A stretch of 64,000 nucleotides of DNA, taken from assembly GCA_031291475.1 (NCBI GenBank), contig JARLIY010000043.1:1-64000 (forward strand), read 5' to 3'. The stretch comes from Xanthobacteraceae bacterium. Lineage in GTDB: Bacteria > Pseudomonadota > Alphaproteobacteria > Rhizobiales > Xanthobacteraceae. Under the pieces are notes generated by a model, which was given only the letters and a program-made list of their open reading frames with translations, had not been told where the DNA came from and searched no databases. Below are positions 25,890 through 35,826 of the stretch, piece by piece. Position 1 is the first letter of the stretch. Every line of letters starts with the position of its first letter. The position numbers and the translations under genes are program-made.

Positions 25890-27128
25890 ATGATGACGCG
25901 ACGCAGGCTCCTTGAGGCCGCCGGAGCAGGCGTCGTATGCGCCGCCGGCGGGTTGGGTGCCCCGCTTCGGTCTGCGGCCGACGCCGCTAGCGTGCCGCTG
26001 TCGCCGGGAGTGCCTGTCGGCCTCGACGGCTCGGCCGTGCTCGAGGCGCTGCCGGGCAAAGAGCCGCTGATCAAGCTGTCTTACCGGCCGCCGAACTACG
26101 AATCTCCGCTGCACTATTTCGACACGCCGATCACCCCGAACGATCGGTTCTATGTTCGCTATCACCTCACGGACATCCCTGATGCCAAGGCTCTCGATGC
26201 CAAGACCTACAAGATCGCCATTGGCGGGGAGGGGGCGAACGCGCAGGCCGAAATCACGCTCGACGAGCTGAAGAGATTCCCGGCTTACGAGATCGTCGCG
26301 GTCAATCAATGCTCGGGAAACCGCCGCGGCCTGTCGCAGCCGCATGTCCCCGGCGTGCAATGGGGCTATGGCGCCATGGGCTGCGCGCGATGGAAAGGTG
26401 CGCGGCTCAAGGATTTGCTCGACAAAGTCGGCCTGAAAAAAGAGGCGATCGAAATCGCGTTCAACGGCGCCGATGGGCCGTTATTCGACAAGACTCCTGA
26501 CTTCATCAAGAGCCTGCCGGTGTGGAAAGCAATCGATGAATCGACCTTGGTCGCCTATGAAATGAACGGCGAACCGCTGCCGCATTTCAACGGCTATCCG
26601 GCGCGTCTCGTCGTGCCCGGCTGGACCGGCACGTATTGGATGAAACATCTGATTGACATCAGCGTGTTGACCAGACCGCAGGGCGGCTTCTGGATGAATC
26701 CGGCCTATCGCATCCCGGCCGGCCAATTCCCGGCGGTGGCGCGCTTTGTGACACAGGAAACCGCCACCACCGTCCCGATCACCGAAATGGTGGTCAACTC
26801 GCTGATCACCAGCCATGCCGACGGCGCTGCGGTGAAAGCCGGTACGATCACGGTGCGCGGCCTTGCCTGGGACGGCGGTTATGGCATCCGCGCCGTCGAG
26901 GCTTCGATCGACGGCGGACAAAGCTGGTCGACGGCGATGCTCGGCGAGGATCTCGGCCGCTACGCCTTTCGGCTGTGGAGCTTCGATCTCACGGCAAAGC
27001 CCGGCAAGAACACGCTGACGGTCAACGCCACCAGCAATCGCGGCGAGACCCAGACGACCACCTTGCTCTTCAACCCCGCCGGCTACCACAACAACGTCAG
27101 GCAAAGCGTGACACTCAATGCCGCATAG
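25890..27128 (+). CDS. sorA: Sulfite dehydrogenase, molybdopterin subunit (SorA-like)
   Basis: 412 residues. Tat signal MMTRRRLLEAAG; Moco domain with the molybdenum-ligand Cys141 in VNQCSGNRRG; C-terminal Mo-co dimerisation domain (about 290-400) with RGLAWDGGYGIRAVEASIDGGQSW. Oxidises sulfite to sulfate in the periplasm and passes electrons to SorB. The following cytochrome gene overlaps it, as in other sorAB operons. Confidence 0.88.
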   Translation: MMTRRRLLEAAGAGVVCAAGGLGAPLRSAADAASVPLSPGVPVGLDGSAVLEALPGKEPLIKLSYRPPNYESPLHYFDTPITPNDRFYVRYHLTDIPDAKALDAKTYKIAIGGEGANAQAEITLDELKRFPAYEIVAVNQCSGNRRGLSQPHVPGVQWGYGAMGCARWKGARLKDLLDKVGLKKEAIEIAFNGADGPLFDKTPDFIKSLPVWKAIDESTLVAYEMNGEPLPHFNGYPARLVVPGWTGTYWMKHLIDISVLTRPQGGFWMNPAYRIPAGQFPAVARFVTQETATTVPITEMVVNSLITSHADGAAVKAGTITVRGLAWDGGYGIRAVEASIDGGQSWSTAMLGEDLGRYAFRLWSFDLTAKPGKNTLTVNATSNRGETQTTTLLFNPAGYHNNVRQSVTLNAA

Positions 27129-27420
27129 AATAATGATCCGCGTCGTTGCCTTCACGATGACAGCGGCACTCGCCGGCCTCACCGCCGCGGCGGCCGAGGA
27201 ACGGCCGATCGAGCTCAAGCCCGGCGCAGGCCTCGAGGCGGTCGAAGGCAATTGCGGCGCCTGCCACAGCCTCGACTATATCCCGATGAACTCGCCGTTC
27301 CTCAGCGCCGCGGGGTGGAGTGCGGAAGTGACGAAGATGATCAAGGCTTTCGGCGCGCCCATCAGCGAGACGGATGCCAAATCCATCGCCGACTATCTGG
27401 CGAGGAATTACGGATCGTGA
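27118..27420 (+). CDS. sorB: Monoheme cytochrome c subunit of sulfite dehydrogenase (SorB-like)
   Basis: 100 residues: signal peptide (cleavage after AAA near residue 25), a single heme motif CGACH (Cys46-His50), and the SorB-like SLDYIPMNSPFLSAAGWSAEVTKMIKAFGAPI, with the axial methionine probably in PMNS or KMI. ATG 27118 overlaps the end of sorA; ATG 27133 is an alternative. Confidence 0.88.
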   Translation: MPHRIMIRVVAFTMTAALAGLTAAAAEERPIELKPGAGLEAVEGNCGACHSLDYIPMNSPFLSAAGWSAEVTKMIKAFGAPISETDAKSIADYLARNYGS

Positions 27421-27536
27421 AGGCCGGCTATACTGGCCCCCGATATCTCGACATTGTGTTTATGGAGGTTCTCGCTTAGAAGCGCATCCGCTTCAGCCCT
27501 GCTCACGGGCGGGGGCCAAGTTCAGGAGAGTTGACG

Positions 27537-28571
27537 ATGGGCTTTAGCGTCGCAGTCGCTGGCGCGACCGGCAATGTGGGCCGGGAAATGCTGGATATTC
27601 TCGCCGAGCGGTCGTTCCCGGCCGACGAAGTGGTGGCGCTTGCCTCGCGCAAGAGCCTGGGCGTCGAGGTGTCCTATGGCGAGCGGACGCTGAAGGTCAA
27701 AGCGCTCGAGCATTACGATTTCTCCGGCACCGATATCTGCCTGATGTCGGCCGGCTCCGCCGTATCCAGGGAATGGTCGCCGAAAATCGCCGCCGCCGGC
27801 GCGGTGGTAATCGATAATTCATCGTGCTGGCGCTACGATTCCGACGTTCCGTTGATCGTGCCGGAAGTCAATGCCGACGCGCTCGCGAGTTTCCGTAAGC
27901 GCGGCATTATCGCCAATCCCAATTGCTCGACCGCGCAGCTTGTCGTCGCGCTCAAGCCGCTCCACGACCGCGCCAGGATCAAGCGCGTCGTGGTGGCCAC
28001 CTACCAGTCGGTTTCGGGCGCCGGCAAGGAGGCGATGGACGAGCTTTTCTCCCAGACCAAGGCTGTCTTTCAGATCGACGAGATCGCGCCGAAGAAATTT
28101 CCCAAGCGCATCGCCTTCAATGTCATCCCGCAGATCGACTCCTTCATGGAGGATGGCTACACGCGGGAAGAGTGGAAGATGGTGGTCGAGACCAAGAAGA
28201 TCCTCGATCCGAAGATCAAGCTCGTCGCCACTTGCGTGCGCGTGCCGGTCTTCATCGGCCATTCGGAAGCGGTCAACATCGAGTTCGAGCACCCGATCAC
28301 GCCCGACGAGGCGCGCGAAATCTTACGCAATGCGCCGGGCTGCATCGTCATCGATAAGCACGAGCCGGGCGGCTACGTGACTCCCTATGAGTCTGCCGGC
28401 GAGGACGCGACCTTTATCGGCCGCATCCGCGAGGACGCGACCGTCGAAAATGGGCTCGCGATGTGGATCGTCTCCGACAATTTGCGTAAAGGCGCGGCGC
28501 TCAACGCCATCCAGATCGCCGAGTGCCTGATCAACCGCAAGCTGATCACCGCCAAGCGCAAGGCGGCTTAA
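27537..28571 (+). CDS. asd: Aspartate-semialdehyde dehydrogenase
   Basis: 344 residues; makes aspartate semialdehyde for lysine, methionine and threonine synthesis. NADP fold FSVAVAGATGNVGREML, SAGSAVSREW, the catalytic cysteine in NPNCSTAQLV, and YQSVSGAGKEAMDEL. ATG 27537 has AGGAG upstream; the TTG at 27531 is unlikely. Lysine-pathway partner dapF is 13 kb away. Confidence 0.97.
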   Translation: MGFSVAVAGATGNVGREMLDILAERSFPADEVVALASRKSLGVEVSYGERTLKVKALEHYDFSGTDICLMSAGSAVSREWSPKIAAAGAVVIDNSSCWRYDSDVPLIVPEVNADALASFRKRGIIANPNCSTAQLVVALKPLHDRARIKRVVVATYQSVSGAGKEAMDELFSQTKAVFQIDEIAPKKFPKRIAFNVIPQIDSFMEDGYTREEWKMVVETKKILDPKIKLVATCVRVPVFIGHSEAVNIEFEHPITPDEAREILRNAPGCIVIDKHEPGGYVTPYESAGEDATFIGRIREDATVENGLAMWIVSDNLRKGAALNAIQIAECLINRKLITAKRKAA

Positions 28572-28576
28572 GTCCG

Positions 28577-29233
28577 TCACCCTGAGGCGCTCGGCCGGCC
28601 GGCCGCGACGTGCACGAACATGCCGGTCTTTTCGTCGCGCACCGAGAGTTGCCCGGTGGCGACGCCGAAATAAGCGCCGTGGGTCGCCACTTCGCCGCGC
28701 TCGATCATCTTGCGCAGGCGGGGAAACGTCTTGAGGTTGTCGAGGCTGTTGGCGACATTCGCCTGTTCGAGCCGCGTCAGATAATCACTCCAGGAGAGTC
28801 CCTCTTGCGGCCCCGCTTTGGCGAGCGCAGGTGCCATCAGGCGCATCCAGTTGCCGATGAAGTCGCCGGGCGACAGCGGCGCGGCTTTTTCGGCGAAGGC
28901 CCGCACCCCGCCGCAGCGGGCGTGTCCGAGCACGACGATGTGCCTTATTTTCAGCGCCGCGACGCCGAATTCCAGCGCCGCCGATACGCCGTGCGCATGA
29001 TCATCGGGTTGATACGGCGGCACGATATTCGCCACATTGCGCACGACGAACAATTCGCCCGGCCGCGCGTCGAAGATGACTTCCGGCGATACGCGGGAAT
29101 CTGAGCAGCCGATCACCATCACTTCCGGCGCTTGGCCTGCTTCCGCAAGCTCGCGATAGCGGTCTTGCTCGCGCGGCAGCCGGCCGTCGAGAAAGGCGCG
29201 GTATCCCTCGATCAAGCGTTGCGGAAATGGCAT
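28577..29233 (-). CDS. Beta-class carbonic anhydrase
   Basis: 218 residues. Zinc ligands Cys43 (CSDSR motif, with Asp45-Arg47 dyad), His104 and Cys107 (LGHARCGG). Interconverts CO2 and bicarbonate in the cytosol. ATG 29233 preceded by AGGG; an upstream TTG would lengthen the frame by 12 residues. Converges with asd (5-base gap). Confidence 0.93.
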   Translation of the reverse strand: MPFPQRLIEGYRAFLDGRLPREQDRYRELAEAGQAPEVMVIGCSDSRVSPEVIFDARPGELFVVRNVANIVPPYQPDDHAHGVSAALEFGVAALKIRHIVVLGHARCGGVRAFAEKAAPLSPGDFIGNWMRLMAPALAKAGPQEGLSWSDYLTRLEQANVANSLDNLKTFPRLRKMIERGEVATHGAYFGVATGQLSVRDEKTGMFVHVAAGRPSASG

Positions 29234-29376
29234 GCGGTGCGGGAAACCCTGGACGCCCCGCTCACTCAATCACGCCACGCTCGCCATTGGCAACCGGCGG
29301 CCGGCTTCGCCGCAGCGGCCATTGGCACGCCGCCTGCAAGGCGGCTAGTTTGCCATTTTGCGACAGGGAGCGAACG

Positions 29377-30258
29377 ATGACCATCCGGCCGCGGCGCAGT
29401 GTCCTCTACATGCCCGGATCGAACGCGCGGGCGATGGAAAAGGCGCGCGAGCTGCCGGTCGATGCCGTGATCCTCGATCTGGAGGATGCGGTGGCGCCGG
29501 ACGCCAAAGCGAAAGCGCGCGAGCTGATCGTCGCCAGCTTGCGGAAAGGCGGCTTCGGCAGTCGCGAGGTGCTGGTGCGGATCAACGGGCTCGATACCGC
29601 CTGGTGGCTCGACGACCTTGCCGTCGCCGCCGCGGGTCCCGACGCGATTTTGGTGCCCAAGGTGTCGACGCCCGAGCAGCTTCACGAGGTGGCAAAGCAC
29701 CTTGTCGGCGTCCGCGCCGAAGCAGGCATTCGCGTCTGGGCGATGATGGAGACGCCGCTGGCCATGCTCAATGCCGGCGGGATCGCGGCCGCGGCGCGCG
29801 ATCCGCAGACGCGGCTTGCCGGCTTCGTCATGGGCACCAACGATCTCGCCAAGGACACCCGCGCGCGGCTCATGCCGGGACGGGCGCCGATGCTGCCCTG
29901 GCTGATGAATTGCGTCGCGGCGGCACGCGCCTATGGCCTCGACATCCTCGACGGCGTCTATAACGAATTGGGCAATGCCGAGGGTTTCGCCGCCGAATGC
30001 CGCCAGGCGCGCGATCTCGGCTTCGACGGCAAGACGCTGATCCATCCGCAGCAGATCGCGCCGTGTAACCAGGCGTTCTCGCCGACGCCGGAGGAAGTCG
30101 TGTGGGCGCGAAAAATCATCGCTGCCTTCGATTTGCCCGAGAATAAGAACAAAGGCGTCATTCAGGTCGAGGGCCGCATGGTCGAGATCCTGCATGCCGA
30201 TATGGCGCGGCGCACGGTGGCGATTGCCGACGCCATCGGGGCAAGCGGGATGACTTAG
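29377..30258 (+). CDS. CitE-like CoA ester lyase, malyl-CoA thioesterase (Mcl2) type
   Basis: 293 residues, HpcH/HpaI aldolase superfamily. [36 protein letters not shown]-type [36 protein letters not shown] and [13 protein letters not shown] are the acidic metal-binding and CoA-binding blocks. It resembles Rhodobacter Mcl2, (3S)-malyl-CoA thioesterase of the ethylmalonyl-CoA pathway, more than malyl-CoA lyase Mcl1; lyase activity cannot be excluded. ATG 29377 follows CAGGGAG. Stop shares four bases with the convergent ABC permease. Confidence 0.82.
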   Translation: MTIRPRRSVLYMPGSNARAMEKARELPVDAVILDLEDAVAPDAKAKARELIVASLRKGGFGSREVLVRINGLDTAWWLDDLAVAAAGPDAILVPKVSTPEQLHEVAKHLVGVRAEAGIRVWAMMETPLAMLNAGGIAAAARDPQTRLAGFVMGTNDLAKDTRARLMPGRAPMLPWLMNCVAAARAYGLDILDGVYNELGNAEGFAAECRQARDLGFDGKTLIHPQQIAPCNQAFSPTPEEVVWARKIIAAFDLPENKNKGVIQVEGRMVEILHADMARRTVAIADAIGASGMT

Positions 30259-31016
30259 GTTTTCAACCGATAACCGGTTTTGAAAATCCACCAGACAACG
30301 GTCAGGCAGAGGCCAAGAAACAGCAGGATCACCGCCATGCTGAGGCCGACATCGACATCCGCCAGCCCGAAGAAGCTCCAGCGGAATCCGCTGATCAGAT
30401 AGACCAGCGGATTGAACAGCGTGACCGTGCGCCAAAACGGCGGCAACAGGCTGGTCGAATAAAAGGTGCCGCCGAGGAATGTCAGCGGCGTGATGACCAG
30501 CAGCGGCACGACCTGCAGCTTGTCGATGCCGTCGGCCCAGATGCCGATAATAAAGCCGAACAAGCTGAAGCTTAGCGAGGTGAGAACGAGGAAGGCGAGC
30601 ATCCAGAACGGGTGCGCGATGTGCATCGGCACGAACAACGCCGAAGTCGCCAAAATGATCAGGCCGAGCCCGATCGACTTGCTTGCCGCCGCGCCGACGT
30701 AGCCGAGCACGATCTCGAAAGCGGATGCCGGCGCCGAAAGCACCTCGTAAATGGTCCCGGCGAAACGCGGAAAGTAGATGCCGATCGCGGCATTGCTGAC
30801 GCTTTGCGTCAGCAGCATCAGCATCATCAGCCCGGGCACGATGAACGCGCCGTAGGCGACGCCCTCGATCGTCGTCATGCGCGAGCCGATGGCGGCGCCG
30901 AAGACGACGAAATAGAGCGAGGTGGAGAGCACCGGCGAGACGATGCTTTGCATCCAGGTGCGCCGGGTGCGCGCCATCTCGAACCGGTAGATCGCGCCGA
31001 CGGCGTAAAGGTTCAT
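30255..31016 (-). CDS. ABC-2 type exporter permease
   Basis: 253 residues with six membrane segments; ABC-2 signature in [43 protein letters not shown]. Forms an exporter with the ATPase encoded immediately upstream (four-base overlap, ATGA). Substrate unknown; YadG/YadH-type pairs of this kind are widespread. Confidence 0.9.
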   Translation of the reverse strand: MNLYAVGAIYRFEMARTRRTWMQSIVSPVLSTSLYFVVFGAAIGSRMTTIEGVAYGAFIVPGLMMLMLLTQSVSNAAIGIYFPRFAGTIYEVLSAPASAFEIVLGYVGAAASKSIGLGLIILATSALFVPMHIAHPFWMLAFLVLTSLSFSLFGFIIGIWADGIDKLQVVPLLVITPLTFLGGTFYSTSLLPPFWRTVTLFNPLVYLISGFRWSFFGLADVDVGLSMAVILLFLGLCLTVVWWIFKTGYRLKT

Positions 31017-31939
31017 TGTTTTTGCCTCACCAGTCCAACGAAGATGTCCTCCAGCGAGCGTTCCGTCGTTACCAGGTCCTTGAAGTGCAATCCGGCGCTG
31101 CGCAGATCGTCAAGCAGGTCGGTGACTCCGGTGGGATCGCGCTGCGTGTCGTAGCTGTAGACAAGCTTGCTGCCATCGTCATCGAGAATCAGGTGATGCT
31201 TGGCGAGCGCGGGCGGTATCGCCGCGATCGGCTTGCGAAGCTCCAGCGTCAGTTGCTTCTGGCCGAGCTTGCGCATCAACTCGGCCTTGTTCTCGACCAG
31301 GATGAGCTCGCCCCGGTTGATCACGCCGATGCGATCGGCCATCTGCTCGGCTTCTTCGATGTAATGCGTGGTCAGAAAGACGGTGACGCCGGACGCGCGC
31401 AGCGCGCGCACCATCTCCCACATGCCCTTGCGCAGTTCGACATCGACGCCGGCGGTCGGCTCATCGAGAAAAAGGATCTGCGGCTCGTGCGACAATGCCT
31501 TGGCGATCATCAGGCGGCGCTTCATGCCGCCGGATAAAGTCGCGATCTTGTTGTCCTTCTTGTCCCAGAGCGACAGGTCTTTCAGCACTTTCTGGATGTA
31601 GGCGGGATGAGCCGGCCGGCCGAACAGGCCGCGGCTGAATGACACCGTCGCCCAGACGGTCGAAAACATGTCGGTCGCCAGTTCCTGCGGCACCAGGCCG
31701 ATCAGCGAGCGCGCGGCGCGGTACTCGGCGATAATGTCGTGACCGGCCACCGTGACGCTGCCGCTGGTGGCATTGACGATGCCGCAGATGATGCCGATCA
31801 GCGTGGTTTTGCCGGCGCCGTTCGGGCCGAGCAATGCGAAGATCTCGCCGGGGCGTATCTCCAAGTTGATGTCTTTCAGAGCCTGGAAACCGGAGGCGTA
31901 GGTCTTGTTGAGATGCGAGACGGAAATGGCGGGCGTCAT
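31013..31939 (-). CDS. ABC exporter ATP-binding protein
   Basis: 308 residues. Walker [11 protein letters not shown]-loop region LVPQELATD, signature [15 protein letters not shown], Walker [13 protein letters not shown] and the H-loop [13 protein letters not shown]. The last 75 residues form a regulatory tail usual for ABC-2 exporters. First gene of the two-gene exporter unit; follows leuD by about 40 bases. Confidence 0.92.
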   Translation of the reverse strand: MTPAISVSHLNKTYASGFQALKDINLEIRPGEIFALLGPNGAGKTTLIGIICGIVNATSGSVTVAGHDIIAEYRAARSLIGLVPQELATDMFSTVWATVSFSRGLFGRPAHPAYIQKVLKDLSLWDKKDNKIATLSGGMKRRLMIAKALSHEPQILFLDEPTAGVDVELRKGMWEMVRALRASGVTVFLTTHYIEEAEQMADRIGVINRGELILVENKAELMRKLGQKQLTLELRKPIAAIPPALAKHHLILDDDGSKLVYSYDTQRDPTGVTDLLDDLRSAGLHFKDLVTTERSLEDIFVGLVRQKQ

Positions 31940-31966
31940 TGCGCTTCTTCTGTCGGCCCCCGGAAT

Positions 31967-31983
31967 GACGGCCGCGGGCCGTC
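31967..31983 (-). terminator. Hairpin at the end of leuD
   Basis: GACGGCC-gcg-GGCCGTC overlaps the leuD stop codon and precedes the ABC unit. It lacks a T-tract, so it may be a weak or Rho-assisted terminator. Confidence 0.35.
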
Positions 31984-32587
31984 ACACCCAAGGCCGCGCC
32001 GCTTTGGACTGGCTTTCGAAGCGCTCGATCTGATTGCTCTTGACCATGGTCAGGCCGATGTCGTCGAGGCCGTTGAGCAGGCAGTGCTTGCGATGCGCGT
32101 CGATCTCGAACCTCACCACGCCGCCGTCGGGTCCGCGAATTTCCTGCTTCTCAAGATCGATGGTCAACGTCGCGTTGGCGCCGCGTTCGGCGTCGTCGAA
32201 CAGCTTCTCCAGATCTTCCGGCGAAACCTGCACTGGCAAGATGCCGTTCTTGAAGCAGTTGTTGTAGAAAATGTCGCCGAATGAGGTCGAGATCACGCAA
32301 GTGATGCCGAAATCCTTCAGCGCCCAGGGTGCGTGCTCGCGCGACGAGCCGCAGCCGAAATTGTCGCCGGCGACCATGATCTTAGCCTTGCGATATGCTG
32401 GTCTGTTGAGCACGAAGTCGGGATTCTCGCTGCCGTCGTCCCGATAGCGTTTCTCCGCGAACAAACCCTTGCCGAGACCGGTGCGCTTGATGGTTTTCAG
32501 ATATTGCTTGGGGATGATCATGTCGGTATCGACGTTGATCATCTTCAGCGGCGCCGCGACGCCTTCGAGAACGGTGAATTTTTCCAT
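31982..32587 (-). CDS. leuD: 3-isopropylmalate dehydratase small subunit
   Basis: 201 residues; swivel domain that pairs with LeuC to isomerise isopropylmalate. [22 protein letters not shown] near the N-terminus, [17 protein letters not shown] catalytic loop, and C-terminal [17 protein letters not shown]. Length normal. It is split from leuC by about 1.4 kb of unrelated genes on the same strand. Confidence 0.97.
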   Translation of the reverse strand: MEKFTVLEGVAAPLKMINVDTDMIIPKQYLKTIKRTGLGKGLFAEKRYRDDGSENPDFVLNRPAYRKAKIMVAGDNFGCGSSREHAPWALKDFGITCVISTSFGDIFYNNCFKNGILPVQVSPEDLEKLFDDAERGANATLTIDLEKQEIRGPDGGVVRFEIDAHRKHCLLNGLDDIGLTMVKSNQIERFESQSKAARPWV

Positions 32588-32602
32588 GTCGCGTTTTTAA
32601 TG

Positions 32603-32650
32603 GAGCATGATCCGGTCGTAAAACCGGCGTCCAGCTCCGGTTCATGCTCT
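32603..32650. repeat. Rhizobial-type intergenic inverted repeat
   Basis: GAGCATGATCCGG (32603-32615) and CCGGTTCATGCTCT (32637-32650) form an imperfect inverted pair. The GAGCATGATC form is a common intergenic repeat in Hyphomicrobiales. It lies in the leuD upstream region. Confidence 0.6.
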
Positions 32651-32688
32651 AAATGGCGCGTTGCCGGGCGCGGGTCAACCCTGTCCGA

Positions 32689-33117
32689 TTAACGCAGATG
32701 CGAGGTGTCTTTCTGCTTGTCATCGCGCGGCAGACCGCCAAGCTTGGTGACCCATGGTTGCGCCGAGCGAAACCAGATTTGCCGGCGCGGAACAAGCCGA
32801 TCGCGCTGGTGCAATAGTCCGACACGCAGCATGTAGAAAGCCTGCGGACCGTCGCCGGGGGTCGTCGAATAAAGTTGCGTGCCGCATTTCGGGCAGAAGG
32901 CCTGGGCGCGCGGATTGCCGCTTTCCGCGGTGGTCTTCACGTAGATCGCCGGCTGCCCGGTCATCCTGAACGTTGCGCCCGGAGCCGGTACGGAGACGCG
33001 AAACGCCGTGCCGGTCGTGGTCTGACAATCGCTGCAATGGCAGATGGAGACCTTCTCCGGATCGACCTCGGCCTCGATGGCGATAAATCCGCAAGAACAC
33101 TTGCCATCGACTTTCAT
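32689..33117 (-). CDS. GFA-family (glutathione-dependent formaldehyde-activating-like) zinc protein
   Basis: 142 residues. Zinc-binding cysteines in GKCSCGFI, CHCSDCQ and FCPKCGTQLY define the CENP-V/GFA fold. Most family members lack proven formaldehyde activity, so the function is open. C-terminal QIWFRSAQPWV is typical of this subgroup. Confidence 0.88.
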   Translation of the reverse strand: MKVDGKCSCGFIAIEAEVDPEKVSICHCSDCQTTTGTAFRVSVPAPGATFRMTGQPAIYVKTTAESGNPRAQAFCPKCGTQLYSTTPGDGPQAFYMLRVGLLHQRDRLVPRRQIWFRSAQPWVTKLGGLPRDDKQKDTSHLR

Positions 33118-33141
33118 GACATCGCTCCCTCAAATCGAATC

Positions 33142-33567
33142 CTATTCCGTAGCGTTCTCGATCGCTGCCATGTCCGCGTCCGAGAGACCGAAGTGATGGC
33201 CGATCTCGTGCACCAGCACGTGCTTGACGATGGCGCCGAGCGTTTCATCGTGCTCGGCCCAGTAATCGAGGATCGGGCGGCGATAAAGCCAGATCATATT
33301 GGGCATTTGCACCGGCGCGCACTCGGCGCGAAACGGCAGGCCGACCCCTTGGAACAAACCGAGCAGGTCGAATTCGCTCTCGGCGCCCATCTGACTGAGC
33401 ACTTCGTCGGTGGGAAAATCGTCGACCTGGATGACGAGATCGACGCATAAGTCGCGAAACCGCCGCGGCAAACGGCGAAACACGTCGCCGGCGAGAACCT
33501 CGAGCGCGGCGAGCGAGGGCGCCTTTATGCCCCGCCAGGCGAGCGGATCGGATGCCGTATCGGCCAT
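33142..33567 (-). CDS. Metallopeptidase family protein (minimal zincin)
   Basis: 141 residues with the zinc motif HEIGHHFGLSD near the C-terminus (HExxHxxGxxD) and VQMPNMIWLYRRPILDYW upstream; matches the short zincin-like family common in Hyphomicrobiales. Substrate unknown. Cytosolic, no signal peptide. Confidence 0.87.
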   Translation of the reverse strand: MADTASDPLAWRGIKAPSLAALEVLAGDVFRRLPRRFRDLCVDLVIQVDDFPTDEVLSQMGAESEFDLLGLFQGVGLPFRAECAPVQMPNMIWLYRRPILDYWAEHDETLGAIVKHVLVHEIGHHFGLSDADMAAIENATE

Positions 33568-33605
33568 ATTCGTAGTTTAGCGTGGATCGGCTAAGGTAGG
33601 CAGCG

Positions 33606-33836
33606 ATGTCGTTGAAACGCTTGATAGCCGGTCTTGCGACGCTGCTGGTTGTCGGCGCCGCTTTGCCGGCCGCCGCACAAAACCCTGCGCCGCGCCCGCC
33701 CGGTTCGCGTCCGCGCATCGAGATCAACCCGCGGCCGCTGCTCTACCGGCGCTGCACCAGCTGGTACGTGATCCAATACCGGCCGAGCGGCACGGTGCTA
33801 TTTCCGGAAAAGCATTGCTGGTGGGTGCGCGGGTAA
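33606..33836 (+). CDS. Small secreted protein, unknown function
   Basis: 76 residues: signal peptide (1-24, cleavage after AAA), Pro/Arg-rich linker, then RRCTSWYVIQYRPSGTVLFPEKHCWWVRG with two cysteines that could form a disulfide. Short proteins with this C-terminus recur in Bradyrhizobium-like genomes, but I know no function. Confidence 0.65.
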   Translation: MSLKRLIAGLATLLVVGAALPAAAQNPAPRPPGSRPRIEINPRPLLYRRCTSWYVIQYRPSGTVLFPEKHCWWVRG

Positions 33837-33845
33837 GCCCGTTCC

Positions 33846-33987
33846 GTCATTCCGGGGCGCGGGCGTTGACCCGCGAGCCCGGAATCCAAGACCACGAAAG
33901 ATGAGGCTCACGGCGGCCGGTGCCGTTCTCGATAAGGACCGTGATTATGGATTCCGGACTCGACGCTTGGCGTCGATCCGGAATGAC
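33846..33987. repeat. Nested palindromic intergenic element, about 142 bases
   Basis: Outer ends GTCATTCCGG and CCGGAATGAC are inverted; inside them GGAATCC (33881) and GGATTCC (33949) form a second inverted pair, so two modules face each other. It fills the gap between two convergent genes. This matches the REP/BIME-like elements of Bradyrhizobium-type genomes. Confidence 0.75.
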
Positions 33988-33991
33988 TAGC

Positions 33992-35401
33992 TTACTTCCA
34001 CTCGCGCACGTCGACGAAATGGCCGGCGATCGCGGCGGCGGCGGCCATCGCCGGCGACACGAGGTGGGTGCGGCCCTTATAGCCCTGGCGGCCCTCGAAA
34101 TTGCGATTCGAGGTCGAGGCGCAACGCTCGCCGGGCGCGAGCTTGTCCGGGTTCATGGCAAGACACATGGAGCAGCCGGGCTCGCGCCATTCGAAGCCGG
34201 CTTGGAGGAAGACCTTGTCGAGCCCCTCGGCCTCGGCCTGCTCCTTCACCAGGCCGGAGCCGGGGACGATCATGGCGTTCTTGACGTTGGCGTGCACTTT
34301 CTTGCCGTCGACGACGCGCGCGGCGGCACGCAAGTCTTCGATCCGCCCATTGGTGCACGAGCCAATGAAGATCCGGTCAAGCGATATGTCGGCGATCTTC
34401 TCGCCGCCCTTTAATCCCATGTAAGCGAGCGAGCGCTCCGCCGCCTCGCGCTTATTGGCGTCCGCGATCTCTTCGAGGCGCGGAACGCGGCCGGTCACGG
34501 AAACGACCTGTTCGGGGCTGGTGCCCCAGGTCACCAGCGGCGGCAATTTAGTGGCATCGAGCCTGATCTCGCGATCGAAATGCGCGCCGTCGTCAGAGCG
34601 GAGCGTCTTCCAATATCGCATGGCTTCGTCCCAGCTCTTGCCCTTCGGCGACTTGGGACGATCCTTGAGGTAAGCGTACGCCTTCTCGTCCGGCGCGATG
34701 AAGCCTGCCTTGGCGCCGGCTTCGACCGACATGTTGCACACGGTCATGCGGCCTTCCATCGACAGCGCGCTGATCGCCTCGCCGGCATATTCGAGCGCAT
34801 AGCCGGTGCCGCCGGCGGTGCCGATCTCGCCGATGATAGCGAGGATGATGTCCTTGGCGGTGACGCCCGGCGGCAGCTTGCCGTCGACGATCGCGCGCAT
34901 GTTTTTCGACTTCTTCTGGATCAGGGTCTGCGTCGCCAGCACATGCTCGACCTCGGACGTGCCGATGCCGTAGGCGAGCGCGCCGAAGGCGCCATGCGTG
35001 CCGGTGTGGCTGTCGCCGCAAACCAGCGTCACGCCGGGCAACGTGAAGCCCTGCTCCGGCCCGATGATGTGGACGATGCCCTGGCGCTTGTCGAATTCGT
35101 CGAAATATTCCAGCCCGAACAGCTTGGCGTTCTCGGCGAGATAGGCGATCTGCGCCGCGCTCTCCGGGTCCGGATTTTTCTGCCGCCGATCGGTCGTCGG
35201 CACGTTGTGATCGACCACGAGCAACGTCTTGTCCGGCGCGCGCACCTTACGGCCGGTGAGCCGCAAGCCCTCGAAGGCCTGCGGGCTCGTCACCTCATGC
35301 ACGAGGTGCCGGTCGATATAGATGAGGGATGTACCGTCCGGCTCTTCGTGGACGAGGTGGTCGTCCCAGATTTTATCGTAAAGGGTACGCGGCTTGACCA
35401 T
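33992..35401 (-). CDS. leuC: 3-isopropylmalate dehydratase large subunit
   Basis: 469 residues, aconitase superfamily. Cluster cysteines in [12 protein letters not shown] and [37 protein letters not shown] is the active-site region. Works with LeuD in leucine synthesis. Starts four bases after the rplS stop and so is almost certainly read from the ribosomal transcript. Confidence 0.97.
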   Translation of the reverse strand: MVKPRTLYDKIWDDHLVHEEPDGTSLIYIDRHLVHEVTSPQAFEGLRLTGRKVRAPDKTLLVVDHNVPTTDRRQKNPDPESAAQIAYLAENAKLFGLEYFDEFDKRQGIVHIIGPEQGFTLPGVTLVCGDSHTGTHGAFGALAYGIGTSEVEHVLATQTLIQKKSKNMRAIVDGKLPPGVTAKDIILAIIGEIGTAGGTGYALEYAGEAISALSMEGRMTVCNMSVEAGAKAGFIAPDEKAYAYLKDRPKSPKGKSWDEAMRYWKTLRSDDGAHFDREIRLDATKLPPLVTWGTSPEQVVSVTGRVPRLEEIADANKREAAERSLAYMGLKGGEKIADISLDRIFIGSCTNGRIEDLRAAARVVDGKKVHANVKNAMIVPGSGLVKEQAEAEGLDKVFLQAGFEWREPGCSMCLAMNPDKLAPGERCASTSNRNFEGRQGYKGRTHLVSPAMAAAAAIAGHFVDVREWK

Positions 35402-35404
35402 CGA

Positions 35405-35812
35405 CTACTCCGCAGACTTTTCCTCCGCGGGGCCCGTCTCGGTTTGTCCGCTGTGATCCTGCCGCTCGAAGATGCGCGCCGACTTGCCGCGGCGGCCGCG
35501 GAGGTAATAGAGCTTGGCGCGGCGCACCTGACCCTTTCGCACCACCTTGATCGAGTCGATCATCGGCGAGTAGAGCGGAAACACCCGCTCGACGCCTTCG
35601 CCGTAGGAAATCTTGCGCACGGTGAAATTCTCGTTCAGGCCCGAACCGGCGCGGCCGATGCAAACGCCTTCATAGGCCTGGACGCGGCTCCTTTCGCCTT
35701 CGACGATCTTGACGTTGACCACTAAGGTATCGCCCGGCTGGAAGTCGGGGATTTCCTTGCCGGCGGTGAGCTTTGCCACCTGTTCGTTTTCGATTTCTTT
35801 GAGCAGGTTCAT
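35405..35812 (-). CDS. rplS: 50S ribosomal protein L19
   Basis: 135 residues. [31 protein letters not shown] and the [21 protein letters not shown] block define L19; a 20-residue acidic tail follows. Located at the 30S-50S interface. Its leader holds a tandem 15-base repeat. Confidence 0.97.
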   Translation of the reverse strand: MNLLKEIENEQVAKLTAGKEIPDFQPGDTLVVNVKIVEGERSRVQAYEGVCIGRAGSGLNENFTVRKISYGEGVERVFPLYSPMIDSIKVVRKGQVRRAKLYYLRGRRGKSARIFERQDHSGQTETGPAEEKSAE

Positions 35813-35826
35813 GGCGAATTCTCCAA

